From NCBI GenBank assembly GCA_049514215.1, contig JBEKVI010000001.1:62001-126000 (forward strand): a stretch of 64,000 nt of DNA, given 5' to 3'. Every line of letters begins with the position of its first letter. Within the stretch, counting starts at the first letter, position 1. The notes beneath the pieces are model-generated. The model did not search any database. It had not been told where the DNA came from and was given only the letters and a program-made list of their open reading frames with translations. This DNA is from BOG-994 sp049514215. GTDB lineage: Bacteria; Pseudomonadota; Gammaproteobacteria; Burkholderiales; Burkholderiaceae_D. Positions 16,135 through 25,335 of this stretch are shown here, one piece after another. A program made the translations under genes and the position numbers.

Positions 16135-17280
16135 ATGCGAATCGCGTTTAGTGCCGCAGCGCTCGTGATCATTAGCCTCAATAACCCTTGTTCGGCGCAA
16201 ATCAAGGTGGGGGTGACTTTGTCCACGACTGGTCCGGCCGCCTCCCTCGGTATTCCGGAGAAGAACACGATCGAACTCTTACCCCGTGAAATCGGAGGCA
16301 AGAGCATACAGTATATTGTTCTTGATGACGCCTCGGACACCACTACCGCGGTAACCAACACGCGCAAGCTCGCGCTCGAAGAGAAGGTGGACGTCATCAT
16401 CGGATCGACCACCACGCCGAACTCGCTGGCGATGTTGCCGGTGCTGGGTGAGACCAAAACTCCGGCGCTTAGCCTCGCCTCGTCGAATCGCATCATCGAA
16501 CCGATGGATGCGAACCGAAAGTGGATGTTCAAGACGCCCCAGACCGATACCATGATGGCGACCGCGATTGCCGAAGACATGTCCGATCATGGCGTCAAGA
16601 CCATGGCCTACATCGGCTTTGGGGATGCTCTGGGCGAGGCCTTCTACACCGAAGTCAGCAAATTCGCCGAACTCAAGCACATCAAGATCGTCGCTAGCGA
16701 ACGCTTCGCCAGCCGCGACCCGAGCGTTACGGCCCAGATCTTGAAGATTGTCGCCGAAAAGCCCGATGCGGTCGTTATTGGCGCCTCGGGCACGCCCGCG
16801 GCGACGCCGGTCAAGGCATTGCGTGAACGCGGTTACCAGGGCCGGATCTATCACAATCACGGGGTTGCGAACCGCGACTTCCTCAGGGTCTGCGGCGCCG
16901 ACTGCGAGGGTACGTTCCTGCCGACGGGGCCTGTCATGGTCGCCGATCAGTTGCCCGACTCCAATCCGGTGAAGAAGGCCGCGGTCGCTTTTGAGAAGCG
17001 CTATGAAGCGAGGTATGGCGCGGGCAGCGTCGCAGCGTTTGCGGCCTATACTTGGGACACGGGCCTGCTCCTGGAGCGTGCGATCCCGATCGCGTTAAAG
17101 CACGCAGAACCGGGGACACCGGAATTTCGAGCCGCGCTTCGAGATGCGCTCGAGTCCACACGGGACCTCGCGACCACCAATGGCGTTGTGAATATGGGAC
17201 CCACCGATCACTTGGGTCTGGATCAGCGCGCCCGGGTGATGGTGGAGATCACGCATCAGACCTGGCATTACCTTCCCTAA
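16135..17280 (+). CDS. Liv-type ABC transporter substrate-binding protein (orphan)
   Basis: This 381-residue periplasmic binding protein of the Leu/Ile/Val family starts with a clear signal peptide ending near NNPCSAQ. The ligand lobe begins IKVGVTLSTTGPAASLG. Its C-terminal third is paralogous to the truncated binding protein at the left window edge. No permease or ATPase gene is adjacent, so it probably feeds the importer at 465-4079 or one elsewhere. ATG at 16135 is chosen because it gives the signal peptide. It has its own candidate promoter and ends in a 4-base convergent overlap with the DUF2177 gene. Ligand unknown; aromatic acid is a reasonable guess from the neighbourhood. Confidence 0.9.
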   Translation: MRIAFSAAALVIISLNNPCSAQIKVGVTLSTTGPAASLGIPEKNTIELLPREIGGKSIQYIVLDDASDTTTAVTNTRKLALEEKVDVIIGSTTTPNSLAMLPVLGETKTPALSLASSNRIIEPMDANRKWMFKTPQTDTMMATAIAEDMSDHGVKTMAYIGFGDALGEAFYTEVSKFAELKHIKIVASERFASRDPSVTAQILKIVAEKPDAVVIGASGTPAATPVKALRERGYQGRIYHNHGVANRDFLRVCGADCEGTFLPTGPVMVADQLPDSNPVKKAAVAFEKRYEARYGAGSVAAFAAYTWDTGLLLERAIPIALKHAEPGTPEFRAALRDALESTRDLATTNGVVNMGPTDHLGLDQRARVMVEITHQTWHYLP

Positions 17281-17699
17281 AACCAGAGATCGTCGCGCGC
17301 TGCCAGCCGCCGCGCCACGGCATAGGCGACTCCTGCTGAGAACGCGGTCGCAAACAATCCCCAACTCATATCGACCACGGTCATGGTCACGGTCCAGCCT
17401 TTGAGCGTGGCCAGGTTGGTGAGATCGTAGGTGCCATAGGCGAGAAGTCCGAAGAGGGCGCCCGCAAGAATCGCCCGCGTGGCACTCCGCCGGGTCAGCG
17501 CCGGACGCACTACGAACACGACCACCCCCACGACGTAACTGAGATAGAACGCCGCGGCGGCCACGAGATTGGGCTCGGCGGCCATCAGGTTTCCGATCTC
17601 CGACTGATAAAATTGCTTGGCCACAAGGCCAAGCCAGGTTGCGTCGAGAGCCAGATAGACCACCAGCGTTGTGACATAAGCCAGCACCCAGACCTTCAT
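17277..17699 (-). CDS. DUF2177 family membrane protein
   Basis: This 140-residue protein has four hydrophobic helices and matches DUF2177: VYLALDATWLGLVAKQFYQ near the N-terminus, a mid-protein AILAGALFGLLAYGTYDLTN and WTVTMTVVDMSWG near the end. Function is unknown; the family is found as small inner-membrane proteins in Proteobacteria. A G-rich ribosome site lies before the ATG. It is convergent with the solute-binding gene (4-base overlap) and divergent from the beta-lactamase-family gene 60 bases away. Confidence 0.85.
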   Translation of the reverse strand: MKVWVLAYVTTLVVYLALDATWLGLVAKQFYQSEIGNLMAAEPNLVAAAAFYLSYVVGVVVFVVRPALTRRSATRAILAGALFGLLAYGTYDLTNLATLKGWTVTMTVVDMSWGLFATAFSAGVAYAVARRLAARDDLWF

Positions 17700-17759
17700 G
17701 ACACCCCCTTACGGACCGATCCGCATAGAATAGCTCACGATGCCCGCGCGCCGCGCGAA

Positions 17760-18923
17760 ATGGACATGAAACGACACCCCATGCGATTTGAACGGCTCAG
17801 TGCCGCCTTTCAGGATCAGATTGACACCGGCCGCATTCCGGGTGCGGTCCTGTGGATCACGCAAGGCACGAATGAGTCCTGGTGCAAGGCGCTGGGAAAG
17901 CTCGATCCTGCGCGTTCCGACGCGATGACCGAGGACGCCCTCTTTCGGATCTACTCGATGACCAAGCCCATCACGTCGGTGGCTGTTCTGATGTTGGTCG
18001 AGGCAGGCAGGGTCAAGCTCGATGCGTCCGTGGAGACCTATCTGCCCGAGTTGCGCGATCTGAGGGTGGGTGTCGAGGATCGTACGGGCCCCGTGCCGCG
18101 GCTGGTTTGTGTTCCATCAGAAAAGTCGATGACCGTACGCGATCTCTTGCGGCACACCTCGGGGCTGACCTATGGCAGTTTCGAGACCTCCCTTGTGAAG
18201 GACGAATATCTCAAGGCCGGCATTGAAAGCCGGCGCTTTAGCAATCAGGAGCTCGTGCAACGGCTGGCCCAACTGCCTCTGGCGTATCAGCCCGGTACCA
18301 CGTGGGAATATAGTCGGGCCACTGATGTGCTTGGAGCGCTCATCGAGCGTGTCAGCGGGCTAAGTCTTGGGGAATTTTTCTCCGAAAGAATCTTTTCTCC
18401 CCTGGGCATGTCGGACACCGGATTTGCCGTGGCGCCAGAGCAGGTTGCGCGCATCGCCGAGCCCTTTAGCCTGGATCCGGACGACGCGAGCCCGGTTCGC
18501 CTGATGGACGTGCGCCTCGCACCCCGGTTCGAGTCCGGCGGAGGGGGCCTGGTTTCAACGGTGGCGGACTATGCTCGCTTTCAAAGCCTCATGATGGCGC
18601 GTGGAAGGGGGCCCTCGGAAAGTCTGTTGCGTGAGGAGACGGTCGACGAGATGACGCGCGACCAGCTGGGCATGATGGAGCGCGGGCCCCATTATCTCCC
18701 GGGGGCAGACTATGGCTTTGGCCTCGGAGTCGGGGTGCGTCTGCACGCATCGAACACCGGGGGCATCGGGGAATATTACTGGGGGGGTTATGGCGGCACG
18801 TTCCAGTGGATCGACCCAAGGCGGAACGTCGCGGCCATCCTGATGCTTCAGGCGCCCAATCAGCGCAATACACTGCGCGCTCTTTTTTATCGCCTGGTCT
18901 ATGAGGAGATCAACCGGCTCTAA
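17760..18923 (+). CDS. Beta-lactamase family serine hydrolase (class C/esterase type)
   Basis: This 387-residue protein belongs to the class C beta-lactamase/DD-peptidase-like esterase family. It has the nucleophile motif SMTK (IYSMTKPITS) about 60 residues from the start, the second motif Y-S-R in TWEYSRATDVLG and a C-terminal WGGYGGTF segment at the third motif position. No signal peptide is evident, which favours a cytoplasmic esterase or lactonase over a real beta-lactamase. Three in-frame ATGs occur at 17760, 17766 and 17781; the choice among them is uncertain. It is followed 73 bases later by an enoyl-CoA hydratase gene. Confidence 0.85.
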   Translation: MDMKRHPMRFERLSAAFQDQIDTGRIPGAVLWITQGTNESWCKALGKLDPARSDAMTEDALFRIYSMTKPITSVAVLMLVEAGRVKLDASVETYLPELRDLRVGVEDRTGPVPRLVCVPSEKSMTVRDLLRHTSGLTYGSFETSLVKDEYLKAGIESRRFSNQELVQRLAQLPLAYQPGTTWEYSRATDVLGALIERVSGLSLGEFFSERIFSPLGMSDTGFAVAPEQVARIAEPFSLDPDDASPVRLMDVRLAPRFESGGGGLVSTVADYARFQSLMMARGRGPSESLLREETVDEMTRDQLGMMERGPHYLPGADYGFGLGVGVRLHASNTGGIGEYYWGGYGGTFQWIDPRRNVAAILMLQAPNQRNTLRALFYRLVYEEINRL

Positions 18924-18996
18924 GTGTCGCGCGCCGCGTTTTGGGCCTTAGGCCGCACGTCCGAATGCGTCATTACTTCCAGCTGCGGAGGTTGTC

Positions 18997-19797
18997 ATGT
19001 CTCACCCAGAAGGCGAAATCGTCATTGAACGCAGGGATCATCTATTTCTGATAGGAGTGAATCGGCCAGCCAAGTTGAACGGCTACACCCCGAAGATGAC
19101 ACGTGAGCTGGCGGCGGCCTACACCGCGTTCGAAGACGATGCCGCACTTCGATGCGCGATCCTCCACGCGATCGGAGAGCACTTTACGGCAGGGCTTGAT
19201 CTCCCCTCGATGGCGCCCTTGCTTAAGCGCGGTGAGTCATCCATGCCGCTCGAGTACATCGACCCCTTCGATCTGCGGGCTGATCGTCTGGGCCGGCGGC
19301 GCACAAAGCCGCTCATCGCCGCCGTGCGGGGCATCACTTATACGATCGGCATCGAACTCATGCTCGCGGCCGACATCGTGATTGCGGCCACCGACTGCCG
19401 GTTCTCGCAGCTGGAGGTCAAGCGCGGCATCATGGCGACCGGCGGTGCCACGATACGCATTGCCGAGCGCGCTGGACTGGGCAATGCACTACTGCACCTT
19501 CTGACCGGCGATGAGTTCGGTGCCGACGACGCGTTGCGCATGGGACTGGTCCAGAAGGTGGTCAAGCCAGGCGAGGAACTGGCCTTGGCTTTGGACGTGG
19601 CCGCGCGGATCGCGCAGCAAGCGCCTTTGGCGGTGGTCGCGACCCGCGAAAATGCCTTGCTTGGGGTACGCGAAGGGCCGGCGGCGGCCTATGCCCAGTT
19701 TTCCGCCATCCAGGCGCGTCTCGCCAATAGCGACGATGCGGCAGAGGGTGTGCGCTCCTTCGTCGAGAAGCGCGCGGCCCGCTTTACCGGGTCGTAG
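18997..19797 (+). CDS. Enoyl-CoA hydratase/isomerase family protein
   Basis: This 266-residue crotonase-fold protein has the oxyanion-hole segments HFTAGLDLPSM and AVRGITYTIGIELMLAADI, followed by FSQLEVKRGIMATGGA. Members hydrate or isomerise acyl-CoA double bonds. The usual glutamate pair of true hydratases is only partly visible, so the exact reaction is open. The stop codon shares one base with the GTG of the next gene, a FUSC-like membrane protein, so they are co-translated. Specific substrate unknown. Confidence 0.88.
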   Translation: MSHPEGEIVIERRDHLFLIGVNRPAKLNGYTPKMTRELAAAYTAFEDDAALRCAILHAIGEHFTAGLDLPSMAPLLKRGESSMPLEYIDPFDLRADRLGRRRTKPLIAAVRGITYTIGIELMLAADIVIAATDCRFSQLEVKRGIMATGGATIRIAERAGLGNALLHLLTGDEFGADDALRMGLVQKVVKPGEELALALDVAARIAQQAPLAVVATRENALLGVREGPAAAYAQFSAIQARLANSDDAAEGVRSFVEKRAARFTGS

Positions 19798-20891
19798 TGT
19801 CGAAGAAGACCCTCCTGCCGCCGCGCTGGCTGGTGCGCCTTCGGCGTGGCAAGGTCTATACCACGCGCACGCTGGCCATGGGTTCGCAGGGGCCGCCTTG
19901 GCATCGCGGTCTCGTCGCGGTCGCGACGATGGTGCTGGCCCTGCTTTTTGCCCGCAGCACGGGTTTTGCGCTCGCGACGGTGGTGGGTCCTGCCCTCGCC
20001 TTCTTTCTGACCATGGCTGACATCGAAGGAGCGCTCGCCACGCGGCTTTCAATGCTGGCGTGGAGCGCAGGCTGGGTCGCCGTTTCCGGCGTGGTCTCGA
20101 TCTCCCTTAGTGAGGACACGGCGCCCTTCGCGGTGGCGTTTGCGGCGTTTGCTTTTGTCGCGGGGCTCGGTGCCTGGGCCGGAGCACCCTTTCTCCAAGC
20201 CACGCGCTATGCCGTGATCGTGGGTCTACTTCTGACCAATGCAAGGGGCATCTCTGCGATGCAATTTACGGTCTTGCTCGCAGCCGCCGGCGTAATTTCG
20301 GGTCTCTTGCGAAGCATCGAGCATGTTCTTTCCCCCGACCCGAAGGTAGGGGAGTTTGCGTCGCTGCGCCAGGCACTTTTCAAGATCAGGGCGGCGCGCC
20401 CCTTGTTGTGGCGCTATGCGATCACTTATACCGCGGTCGCGGGGTTGGCCTGGGCTCTCGGAAAGGTCGTCGATGAGGTCCATCCGACGTGGCTGACCGT
20501 CTCGACGCTGGTCGTCATGTGGCCCGACGCCGCGCGCAGCTATCAGCGCATTTTGCAACGCGTGTTTGGAACCATCGCCGGTGCGCTGGCCGCAGTCGGT
20601 CTGATCGACGTGATTGCGAACCCCTTCGTCTTGACGTTGATCGCGCTTTCGATGGTCTTCTTTCTGCCGCACTTCATCCGTCGTAACTACTGGCTACACA
20701 GCGGTCTTGTGGTCATCTTCGTCCTGGTGGCGCTCGACGTCTCGTCGGATACGGGATTTAGCGGTCATGTCGTGACCGAGCGCATCAGCGACGTGCTGCT
20801 AGGATGCGTATTCGGTATGCTCGGCACATTGATTGCGTTTGGCCCGGCTCATCGGCGCGCCCTAGAAGCGGCCCGCCATGGACATACCTGA
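19797..20891 (+). CDS. FUSC-like inner-membrane protein
   Basis: This 364-residue membrane protein has two sets of hydrophobic helices (about residues 40-165 and 200-350) separated by a polar stretch, the layout of FUSC/aromatic acid exporter-type membrane domains. The second half contains LTVSTLVVMWPDAARSYQRI followed by RVFGTIAGALAAVGL, typical of the FUSC repeat. AaeB-like FUSC proteins export aromatic acids, so a role in solute efflux is possible but not shown. The start is GTG at 19797, overlapping the hydratase stop by one base. No large cytoplasmic domain as in full-length AaeB is present. Confidence 0.75.
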   Translation: MSKKTLLPPRWLVRLRRGKVYTTRTLAMGSQGPPWHRGLVAVATMVLALLFARSTGFALATVVGPALAFFLTMADIEGALATRLSMLAWSAGWVAVSGVVSISLSEDTAPFAVAFAAFAFVAGLGAWAGAPFLQATRYAVIVGLLLTNARGISAMQFTVLLAAAGVISGLLRSIEHVLSPDPKVGEFASLRQALFKIRAARPLLWRYAITYTAVAGLAWALGKVVDEVHPTWLTVSTLVVMWPDAARSYQRILQRVFGTIAGALAAVGLIDVIANPFVLTLIALSMVFFLPHFIRRNYWLHSGLVVIFVLVALDVSSDTGFSGHVVTERISDVLLGCVFGMLGTLIAFGPAHRRALEAARHGHT

Positions 20892-20919
20892 AATCCCCCT
20901 GCGTTGAGGAGTCGAAGCG

Positions 20920-22332
20920 ATGAAGACCGTACTTGCCGATTGTTCCGCAACGGAGCTTTTGCACTTGTATCGCCACAAGAAGGCCTCGCCTGTGGAGGCG
21001 ACCGAGGCAGTCCTGGCACGCATCCGGCGTCACAACCCTGCCATCAACGCCTTTAGGCTGGTTGATGAAAATGGTGCGATGGAGGCCGCGCGCGCCTCGG
21101 AGGACCGTTGGCAGCAGGGCGCCCCCAGGGGGCTTCTCGATGGCGTCCCGGTTTCCATCAAGGATCTGCTCTTGACTCGGGGCTGGTCGACCTTGCGTGG
21201 CTCGCTGTCGGTCGATGCCGGTCAAAGCTGGGATGTCGACGCACCTGCCACGGCACGGCTGCGCGAACATGGCGCGGTGCTACTGGGCAAGACCACGACT
21301 CCCGAGTTCGGCTGCAAGGGCGTCACCGATTCGTTTCTGACCGGGGTCACGCGCAATCCGTGGAATCTTGAGCGCACCCCGGGGGGCAGCTCGGGCGGTG
21401 CAGCAGCAGCAGTGGCTGCCGGCATGGGTCCTCTTGCCCTGGGCACCGACGGCGCAGGGTCGGTCCGGATCCCGTCCGCATTTTCTGGAATCGTCGGGCT
21501 CAAGGCCTCTTTCGGACGCGTACCCGCATGGCCGGCCTCTCCGTTTGGCAGCTTAAGCCACGTCGGCCCGCACGCCCGCACCGTCACCGATGCGGCACTG
21601 CTTCTGACGGTGATATCCGGCCCCGATGCGCGCGACTGGACGTCACTGCCTTTTGAGCCGCGCGACTATCGGATCGGTCTCGAAGAGGGAGTCGCCGGCC
21701 TGAAGATCGCGTTCTCGCCTGCCTTGGGACATGCGCGGGTCGATGCGGAAGTCGCGCGTTCCGTGGCCCAATGCGCCGATCTATTGGCGGCTCAGGGGGC
21801 CAGTGTCGATGCGATCGACCCGGGCTTTGAGGATCCTCTGGACCTGATCTGCTCCCTCTGGTTCCTCGGCGCGGCCACGTTGGTGGCCGGGATCAAACCC
21901 GAGATTCACGACAAGCTCGATCCGTTCCTAGTTTGGCAGGCTAAGCAGGGTGAGCGCATGAGCGCCGTGGATACGAACCGGATCCAGATTCGACGCGCCG
22001 AACTTGGAACGCGCATGCGCTTGTTTCATCAGAAATATGATCTGCTGCTGACGCCAGGCGTGGCGGTTCCCGCATTGCCTGCAGTTGAAACCGGTTCGAT
22101 CCCCAAGAATGGACCAGCAGACTTTCTCGGGTGGACCCCGTTTAGCTATCCTTTTAACCTCACCCAACAGCCGGCCCTTGTCCTTCCTTGCGGACTGACT
22201 TCCGATGGGCTGCCGATTTCCGCACAACTGGTGGGCCCAATGCATGCCGACGCACTGGTGCTGCGGGCCGGACGCGCGCTTGAGGCGGCGCTGCCCCCCT
22301 GGCAGCGACCGCCTCTGATCGTAGGCGGCTGA
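20920..22332 (+). CDS. Amidase signature family protein
   Basis: This 470-residue enzyme has the amidase signature fold with a Ser-Ser-Lys triad: lysine in VPVSIKDLLL, the bridging serine in PGGSSGGAAAAVAAGM and the nucleophile serine in GTDGAGSVRIPS. It hydrolyses a C-N amide bond; the family includes GatA, but no gatB or gatC is adjacent and the protein resembles general amidases. It lies 28 bases after the FUSC-like gene with a GAGGAG ribosome site. Substrate unknown. Confidence 0.9.
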   Translation: MKTVLADCSATELLHLYRHKKASPVEATEAVLARIRRHNPAINAFRLVDENGAMEAARASEDRWQQGAPRGLLDGVPVSIKDLLLTRGWSTLRGSLSVDAGQSWDVDAPATARLREHGAVLLGKTTTPEFGCKGVTDSFLTGVTRNPWNLERTPGGSSGGAAAAVAAGMGPLALGTDGAGSVRIPSAFSGIVGLKASFGRVPAWPASPFGSLSHVGPHARTVTDAALLLTVISGPDARDWTSLPFEPRDYRIGLEEGVAGLKIAFSPALGHARVDAEVARSVAQCADLLAAQGASVDAIDPGFEDPLDLICSLWFLGAATLVAGIKPEIHDKLDPFLVWQAKQGERMSAVDTNRIQIRRAELGTRMRLFHQKYDLLLTPGVAVPALPAVETGSIPKNGPADFLGWTPFSYPFNLTQQPALVLPCGLTSDGLPISAQLVGPMHADALVLRAGRALEAALPPWQRPPLIVGG

Positions 22333-22423
22333 GGAACCAGACGAGACTCGTGCGGCGCTGCAAAACCCGGCCTGCCCCCGACGCGCTAACATACAAGCTT
22401 CTGATTGGACGCTTGCGGTCACG

Positions 22424-22957
22424 ATGTCGCGTTACACGGTCTTAGTCACTTCTGGCTTTCGGATTGGACTTTCGATGCTGCTTGCGGGGCTGATCCTGGC
22501 CGTCGGCGGCTGCGCAAGCTATCCGAGTGGAATCGCAACGGGAATGACCCACGCTGAAGTTCTCAAGCGATTTGGAACTCCGGCCGTCGAACGCCCGACA
22601 CCCGACGGGGATCTCATGATCTACGCGACCGCCCCGATGGGTCAATATGCCTATGCAGCGGTGCTCGATCGCTCCGAACGTGTCGTTGAAGTCGCGCAGA
22701 TCCTGACCCCGGAAAACTTTGCACGTATCCAGAAGGGCCAATGGGATGCCGAGGAGGTCCTCCAGCACTTCGGTCCCCCGGCAGCACGCCACACGATTCG
22801 CGGCAATCAGGTGTGGGACTATCGGTACAAGGAATACAACGTCTACAACTCGCTGTTTTCCATCACGTTTGACGCGAGCGGATTGGTTGCCAAGACCGAG
22901 AACGGGCCCGATTGGTTATTCGACGGGGGGCGTGACAGCGGCGGCCATCACAAGTAG
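22424..22957 (+). CDS. BamE/SmpA-like outer-membrane lipoprotein
   Basis: This 177-residue protein has a lipoprotein signal ending in the lipobox LAVGGC, with Cys30 as the lipidated residue. The mature part contains two tandem motifs of the BamE/OmlA kind: GMTHAEVLKRFGTP and, about 70 residues later, a second WDAEEVLQHFGPP, followed by WDYRYKEYN. BamE proteins support outer-membrane protein assembly, but this one is not in a bam context and is longer than BamE, so only a related fold is claimed. It stands alone, 91 bases after the amidase gene. Confidence 0.8.
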   Translation: MSRYTVLVTSGFRIGLSMLLAGLILAVGGCASYPSGIATGMTHAEVLKRFGTPAVERPTPDGDLMIYATAPMGQYAYAAVLDRSERVVEVAQILTPENFARIQKGQWDAEEVLQHFGPPAARHTIRGNQVWDYRYKEYNVYNSLFSITFDASGLVAKTENGPDWLFDGGRDSGGHHK

Positions 22958-23017
22958 ATTCACGAAAGCCCCGTTCGCTTTCTCCATCCGAAACGAGCAG
23001 CGCTCGTGGAAAGCCGC

Positions 23018-23230
23018 ATGATCCCCATCTTGAGTAGCGTATCGGGCACCGTTATCGAAGTCCTAGTCACGGTCGGAGCCACCGTGGGCCCCGACGACGA
23101 GGTCGCCCTCATCGAATCCATGAAAATGGAAATTCCCGTGGCCGCAGACGCGGCAGGCGTGATCGAGGAGATTCGGATTGTGGCAGGCGATCTCGTCACC
23201 GAGGGTCAGGTCATCGCGACGCTTGGGTAA
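23018..23230 (+). CDS. Stand-alone biotinyl/lipoyl-attachment domain protein
   Basis: This 70-residue protein consists only of a biotinyl-lipoyl domain. The attachment motif is IESMKMEIPV with Lys36 as the expected biotin site, and the hairpin ends with GDLVTEGQVIATLG. Such domains carry CO2 or acyl groups for carboxylases. No carboxylase or carboxyltransferase gene is next to it, so its partner enzyme is encoded elsewhere. ATG at 23018 is preferred over a GTG at 23006. Confidence 0.85.
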   Translation: MIPILSSVSGTVIEVLVTVGATVGPDDEVALIESMKMEIPVAADAAGVIEEIRIVAGDLVTEGQVIATLG

Positions 23231-23330
23231 CTCACAAAGGATCCCACCGGCAATGCCGACTTCTTGAGCAGGGCTCGCGGCCCATCACCGCATCGCGTGG
23301 CTCGAAACCCGCTGCGTGCGTCCACGCGAA

Positions 23331-23912
23331 CTAATTGATCTTCGAGACGCGACTGTGCGCGGGCAGCATCGCCGCAAGATATTCCATCTGGTCGGCTAGG
23401 ATGTTGCGCCCCGATAGAATGAAGTGCTCGTAGCGGCAGGGTGCATAGGGAAGATAGAGCAAGGGCATGCGCGCCTCTTCGGGCAACCGCGCGCCCTTGC
23501 GGTGATTGCAAAAGCGGCAGGCAGCGACTACGTTCGTCCAGATGTCCTGACCTCCGCGCGATCGGGGGCGCACGTGATCGCGCGTGAGTTTGTCGCGGTT
23601 GAAGTGTTCGCCGCAGTACGCGCAAACGTGCCGGTCCCGCTTGAACAGGACGTCGTTTCGATCGCCTAGGGGCGGATACGCCAACGCTTTCGCGGCCATG
23701 ATGTCCGAGCGCGCGATCGCAATGATCGGTGCGCTCTCGACGATCGACTGTTCCCCATGGCGATTGTAGCCGCCGTGAAAGATGACGACCGGCTCGCCGA
23801 TCGACCAGGCCACTTTGCCGGTGGCATTGTAGGAAACAGCGTCTTCGGGGGTAAGCCAGCGAAACGGTTGTCCTGCGATATCCAATCCGAGAATCAGGGT
23901 CATACTCGTCAC
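23331..23912 (-). CDS. HNH endonuclease family protein
   Basis: This 193-residue protein has an HNH nuclease domain in its second half: a zinc knuckle CAYCGEHF, the catalytic RDHVRPRSRGG, WTNVVAACRFCN, and a final basic segment. The N-terminal 100 residues (GLDIAGQPFRWLTPEDAV) are the conserved lead-in of a chromosomal HNH family that is widespread in Proteobacteria and not tied to a phage or restriction locus. There is no methyltransferase or mobile element nearby. Function in the cell is not established. Confidence 0.85.
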   Translation of the reverse strand: MTSMTLILGLDIAGQPFRWLTPEDAVSYNATGKVAWSIGEPVVIFHGGYNRHGEQSIVESAPIIAIARSDIMAAKALAYPPLGDRNDVLFKRDRHVCAYCGEHFNRDKLTRDHVRPRSRGGQDIWTNVVAACRFCNHRKGARLPEEARMPLLYLPYAPCRYEHFILSGRNILADQMEYLAAMLPAHSRVSKIN

Positions 23913-24196
23913 TTTAATGCAAATCGCATGCCGTGAGTATGACAGCCCGCGAGGAACCCCGAGTCGGGCTCAGCGAAACTGGAACCCGGGTGATCCTGGC
24001 GGCCCGACTTGACGGTGGCCCCGCATGAAACGAATCGGGGCCCACCGTGGTCCATTGGATCTGTAAGTCCGATGTCGGGGCTTCGCCCAAGCGGCGAGCG
24101 ATCGCCCGTGAAGCCTCGGCCATGCGAAACGAAAAGCCCGGCTTAGGGGTATCAGCTCGCGATCCGCCCTGGGCCTCGCGATGGCGCCGCGTTCAC
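23913..24196. other. Gene-free stretch with two inverted repeats
   Basis: This 284-base gap between the start of the HNH gene and the end of xdhC (both minus strand) shows no convincing gene. It contains an 8-base perfect inverted repeat AGTCGGGC (23962-23969) / GCCCGACT (24002-24009) and an 11-base stem with one bulged base, CGGTGGCCCCG (24013-24023) with its partner at 24036-24047. Neither is followed by a run of T or A that would mark a clear intrinsic terminator. Confidence 0.5.
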
Positions 24197-25198
24197 TTAC
24201 GCAACGCACCCCGCGGCGAGTTTCGGGGTATCGGCTAGGGCGATTGGGTCCGGTATCTGATAGCCGTAGCGCTGGGCCGTCATTTGCGCGAGGATCGACA
24301 CTGCGATCTCGGGCGGTGTGCGGGCCCCGTTTTTCAGGCCAACCGGCCCGAAGAGCCGGTCGAGTTGCTCGGCGCTCACATCGAACTCGAGCAGGCGGGC
24401 GCGACGTTTCTCCTGATTCGCGCGCGAGCCGATGGCTCCGACATAGAATGCATCGGACTTCAGCGCCTCCATCAATGCGAGATCATCGAGTTTGGGATCG
24501 TGGGTGAGCGCGATGATGGCCGTGTGCGCATCGGGATGCAGGGCGAGGACGGTGTCATCGGGCATCGTTCGCACGAGCTCGGTGCCCGGCATTTGCCAGT
24601 CGTCGGCGTATTCTTCGCGGGGGTCGCAGACGATCACCTGATAGTCGAGCGTGCGCGCCATGCTCGCGAGGTACTCGGTCATCTGTCCGGCGCCGATGAT
24701 AAGAAGACGCCACTGCGGTCCGTGAAAGGTGATGAGCTCACTGTCGGTTAGGACAAGCCGGTCTGCACCCTCGCCGGGCTCCAATGTCACATCGCCGCTG
24801 CGCAAATCGAGTGTGCGCCGGATACGTTCACCCTTTTGCAGCCGGCGCAGCAGTTCGTCCACCCGCGAGTGCTCGGTAACGGGTTCGAGCACCAGCTCAA
24901 GCGTGCCGCCACAGGGCAGTCCGAAGCGGTTCGCTTCTTCAGCGGAGATCCCGTATTTGATCCGGTCGGGGACCTTCAGTCCTAATGCTCCCGCGCGCAC
25001 CTTATCGATCAGGTCATCTTCGATGCACCCCCCGGAGACCGAGCCTGCAATGTGACCATCACCGCGAATCGCCACGACCGATCCGATCGGGCGGGGAGCC
25101 GATCCCCAGGTCCTAACGATGGTTCCCATGACCACGCGCTCATTGGCCTTGCGCCACTCGCCAATCCGACCCAACACACTCAAATCCACGTTATCCAT
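24197..25198 (-). CDS. xdhC: XdhC/CoxI family molybdenum cofactor maturation protein
   Basis: This 333-residue protein matches XdhC/CoxI factors that bind molybdenum cofactor, help its sulfuration and insert it into xanthine-dehydrogenase-type enzymes. The N-terminal domain has GSAPRPIGSVVAI and the cysteine motif GSVSGGCIEDDL; the C-terminal Rossmann domain has LLIIGAGQMTEYLA and FYVGAIGSRANQEKR. It is transcribed divergently from the coxSLM-type operon, with 238 bases between them. It most likely serves the Mo hydroxylase encoded there. Confidence 0.9.
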   Translation of the reverse strand: MDNVDLSVLGRIGEWRKANERVVMGTIVRTWGSAPRPIGSVVAIRGDGHIAGSVSGGCIEDDLIDKVRAGALGLKVPDRIKYGISAEEANRFGLPCGGTLELVLEPVTEHSRVDELLRRLQKGERIRRTLDLRSGDVTLEPGEGADRLVLTDSELITFHGPQWRLLIIGAGQMTEYLASMARTLDYQVIVCDPREEYADDWQMPGTELVRTMPDDTVLALHPDAHTAIIALTHDPKLDDLALMEALKSDAFYVGAIGSRANQEKRRARLLEFDVSAEQLDRLFGPVGLKNGARTPPEIAVSILAQMTAQRYGYQIPDPIALADTPKLAAGCVA

Positions 25199-25335
25199 GA
25201 TGCTCGAAGCCCTTCTTTTGTCGCGGCGCTCTGATTTTCGACCTCGCCTGCGCCTAGGATGGAGACCGTTGTCGAATCGTAGCGCGATTCAGTTCACCGT
25301 GTCGCGCAACCTTTTGACCAAACTTGGCGTCACCC

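Noticed and set aside
15988..16200. 71-residue N-terminal extension of the P450
   Set aside because: It crosses the candidate promoter and start of the divergent solute-binding gene and does not resemble P450 sequence.
17760..18923. Antibiotic-resistance beta-lactamase
   Set aside because: No signal peptide and only esterase-like family motifs; resistance is not supported.
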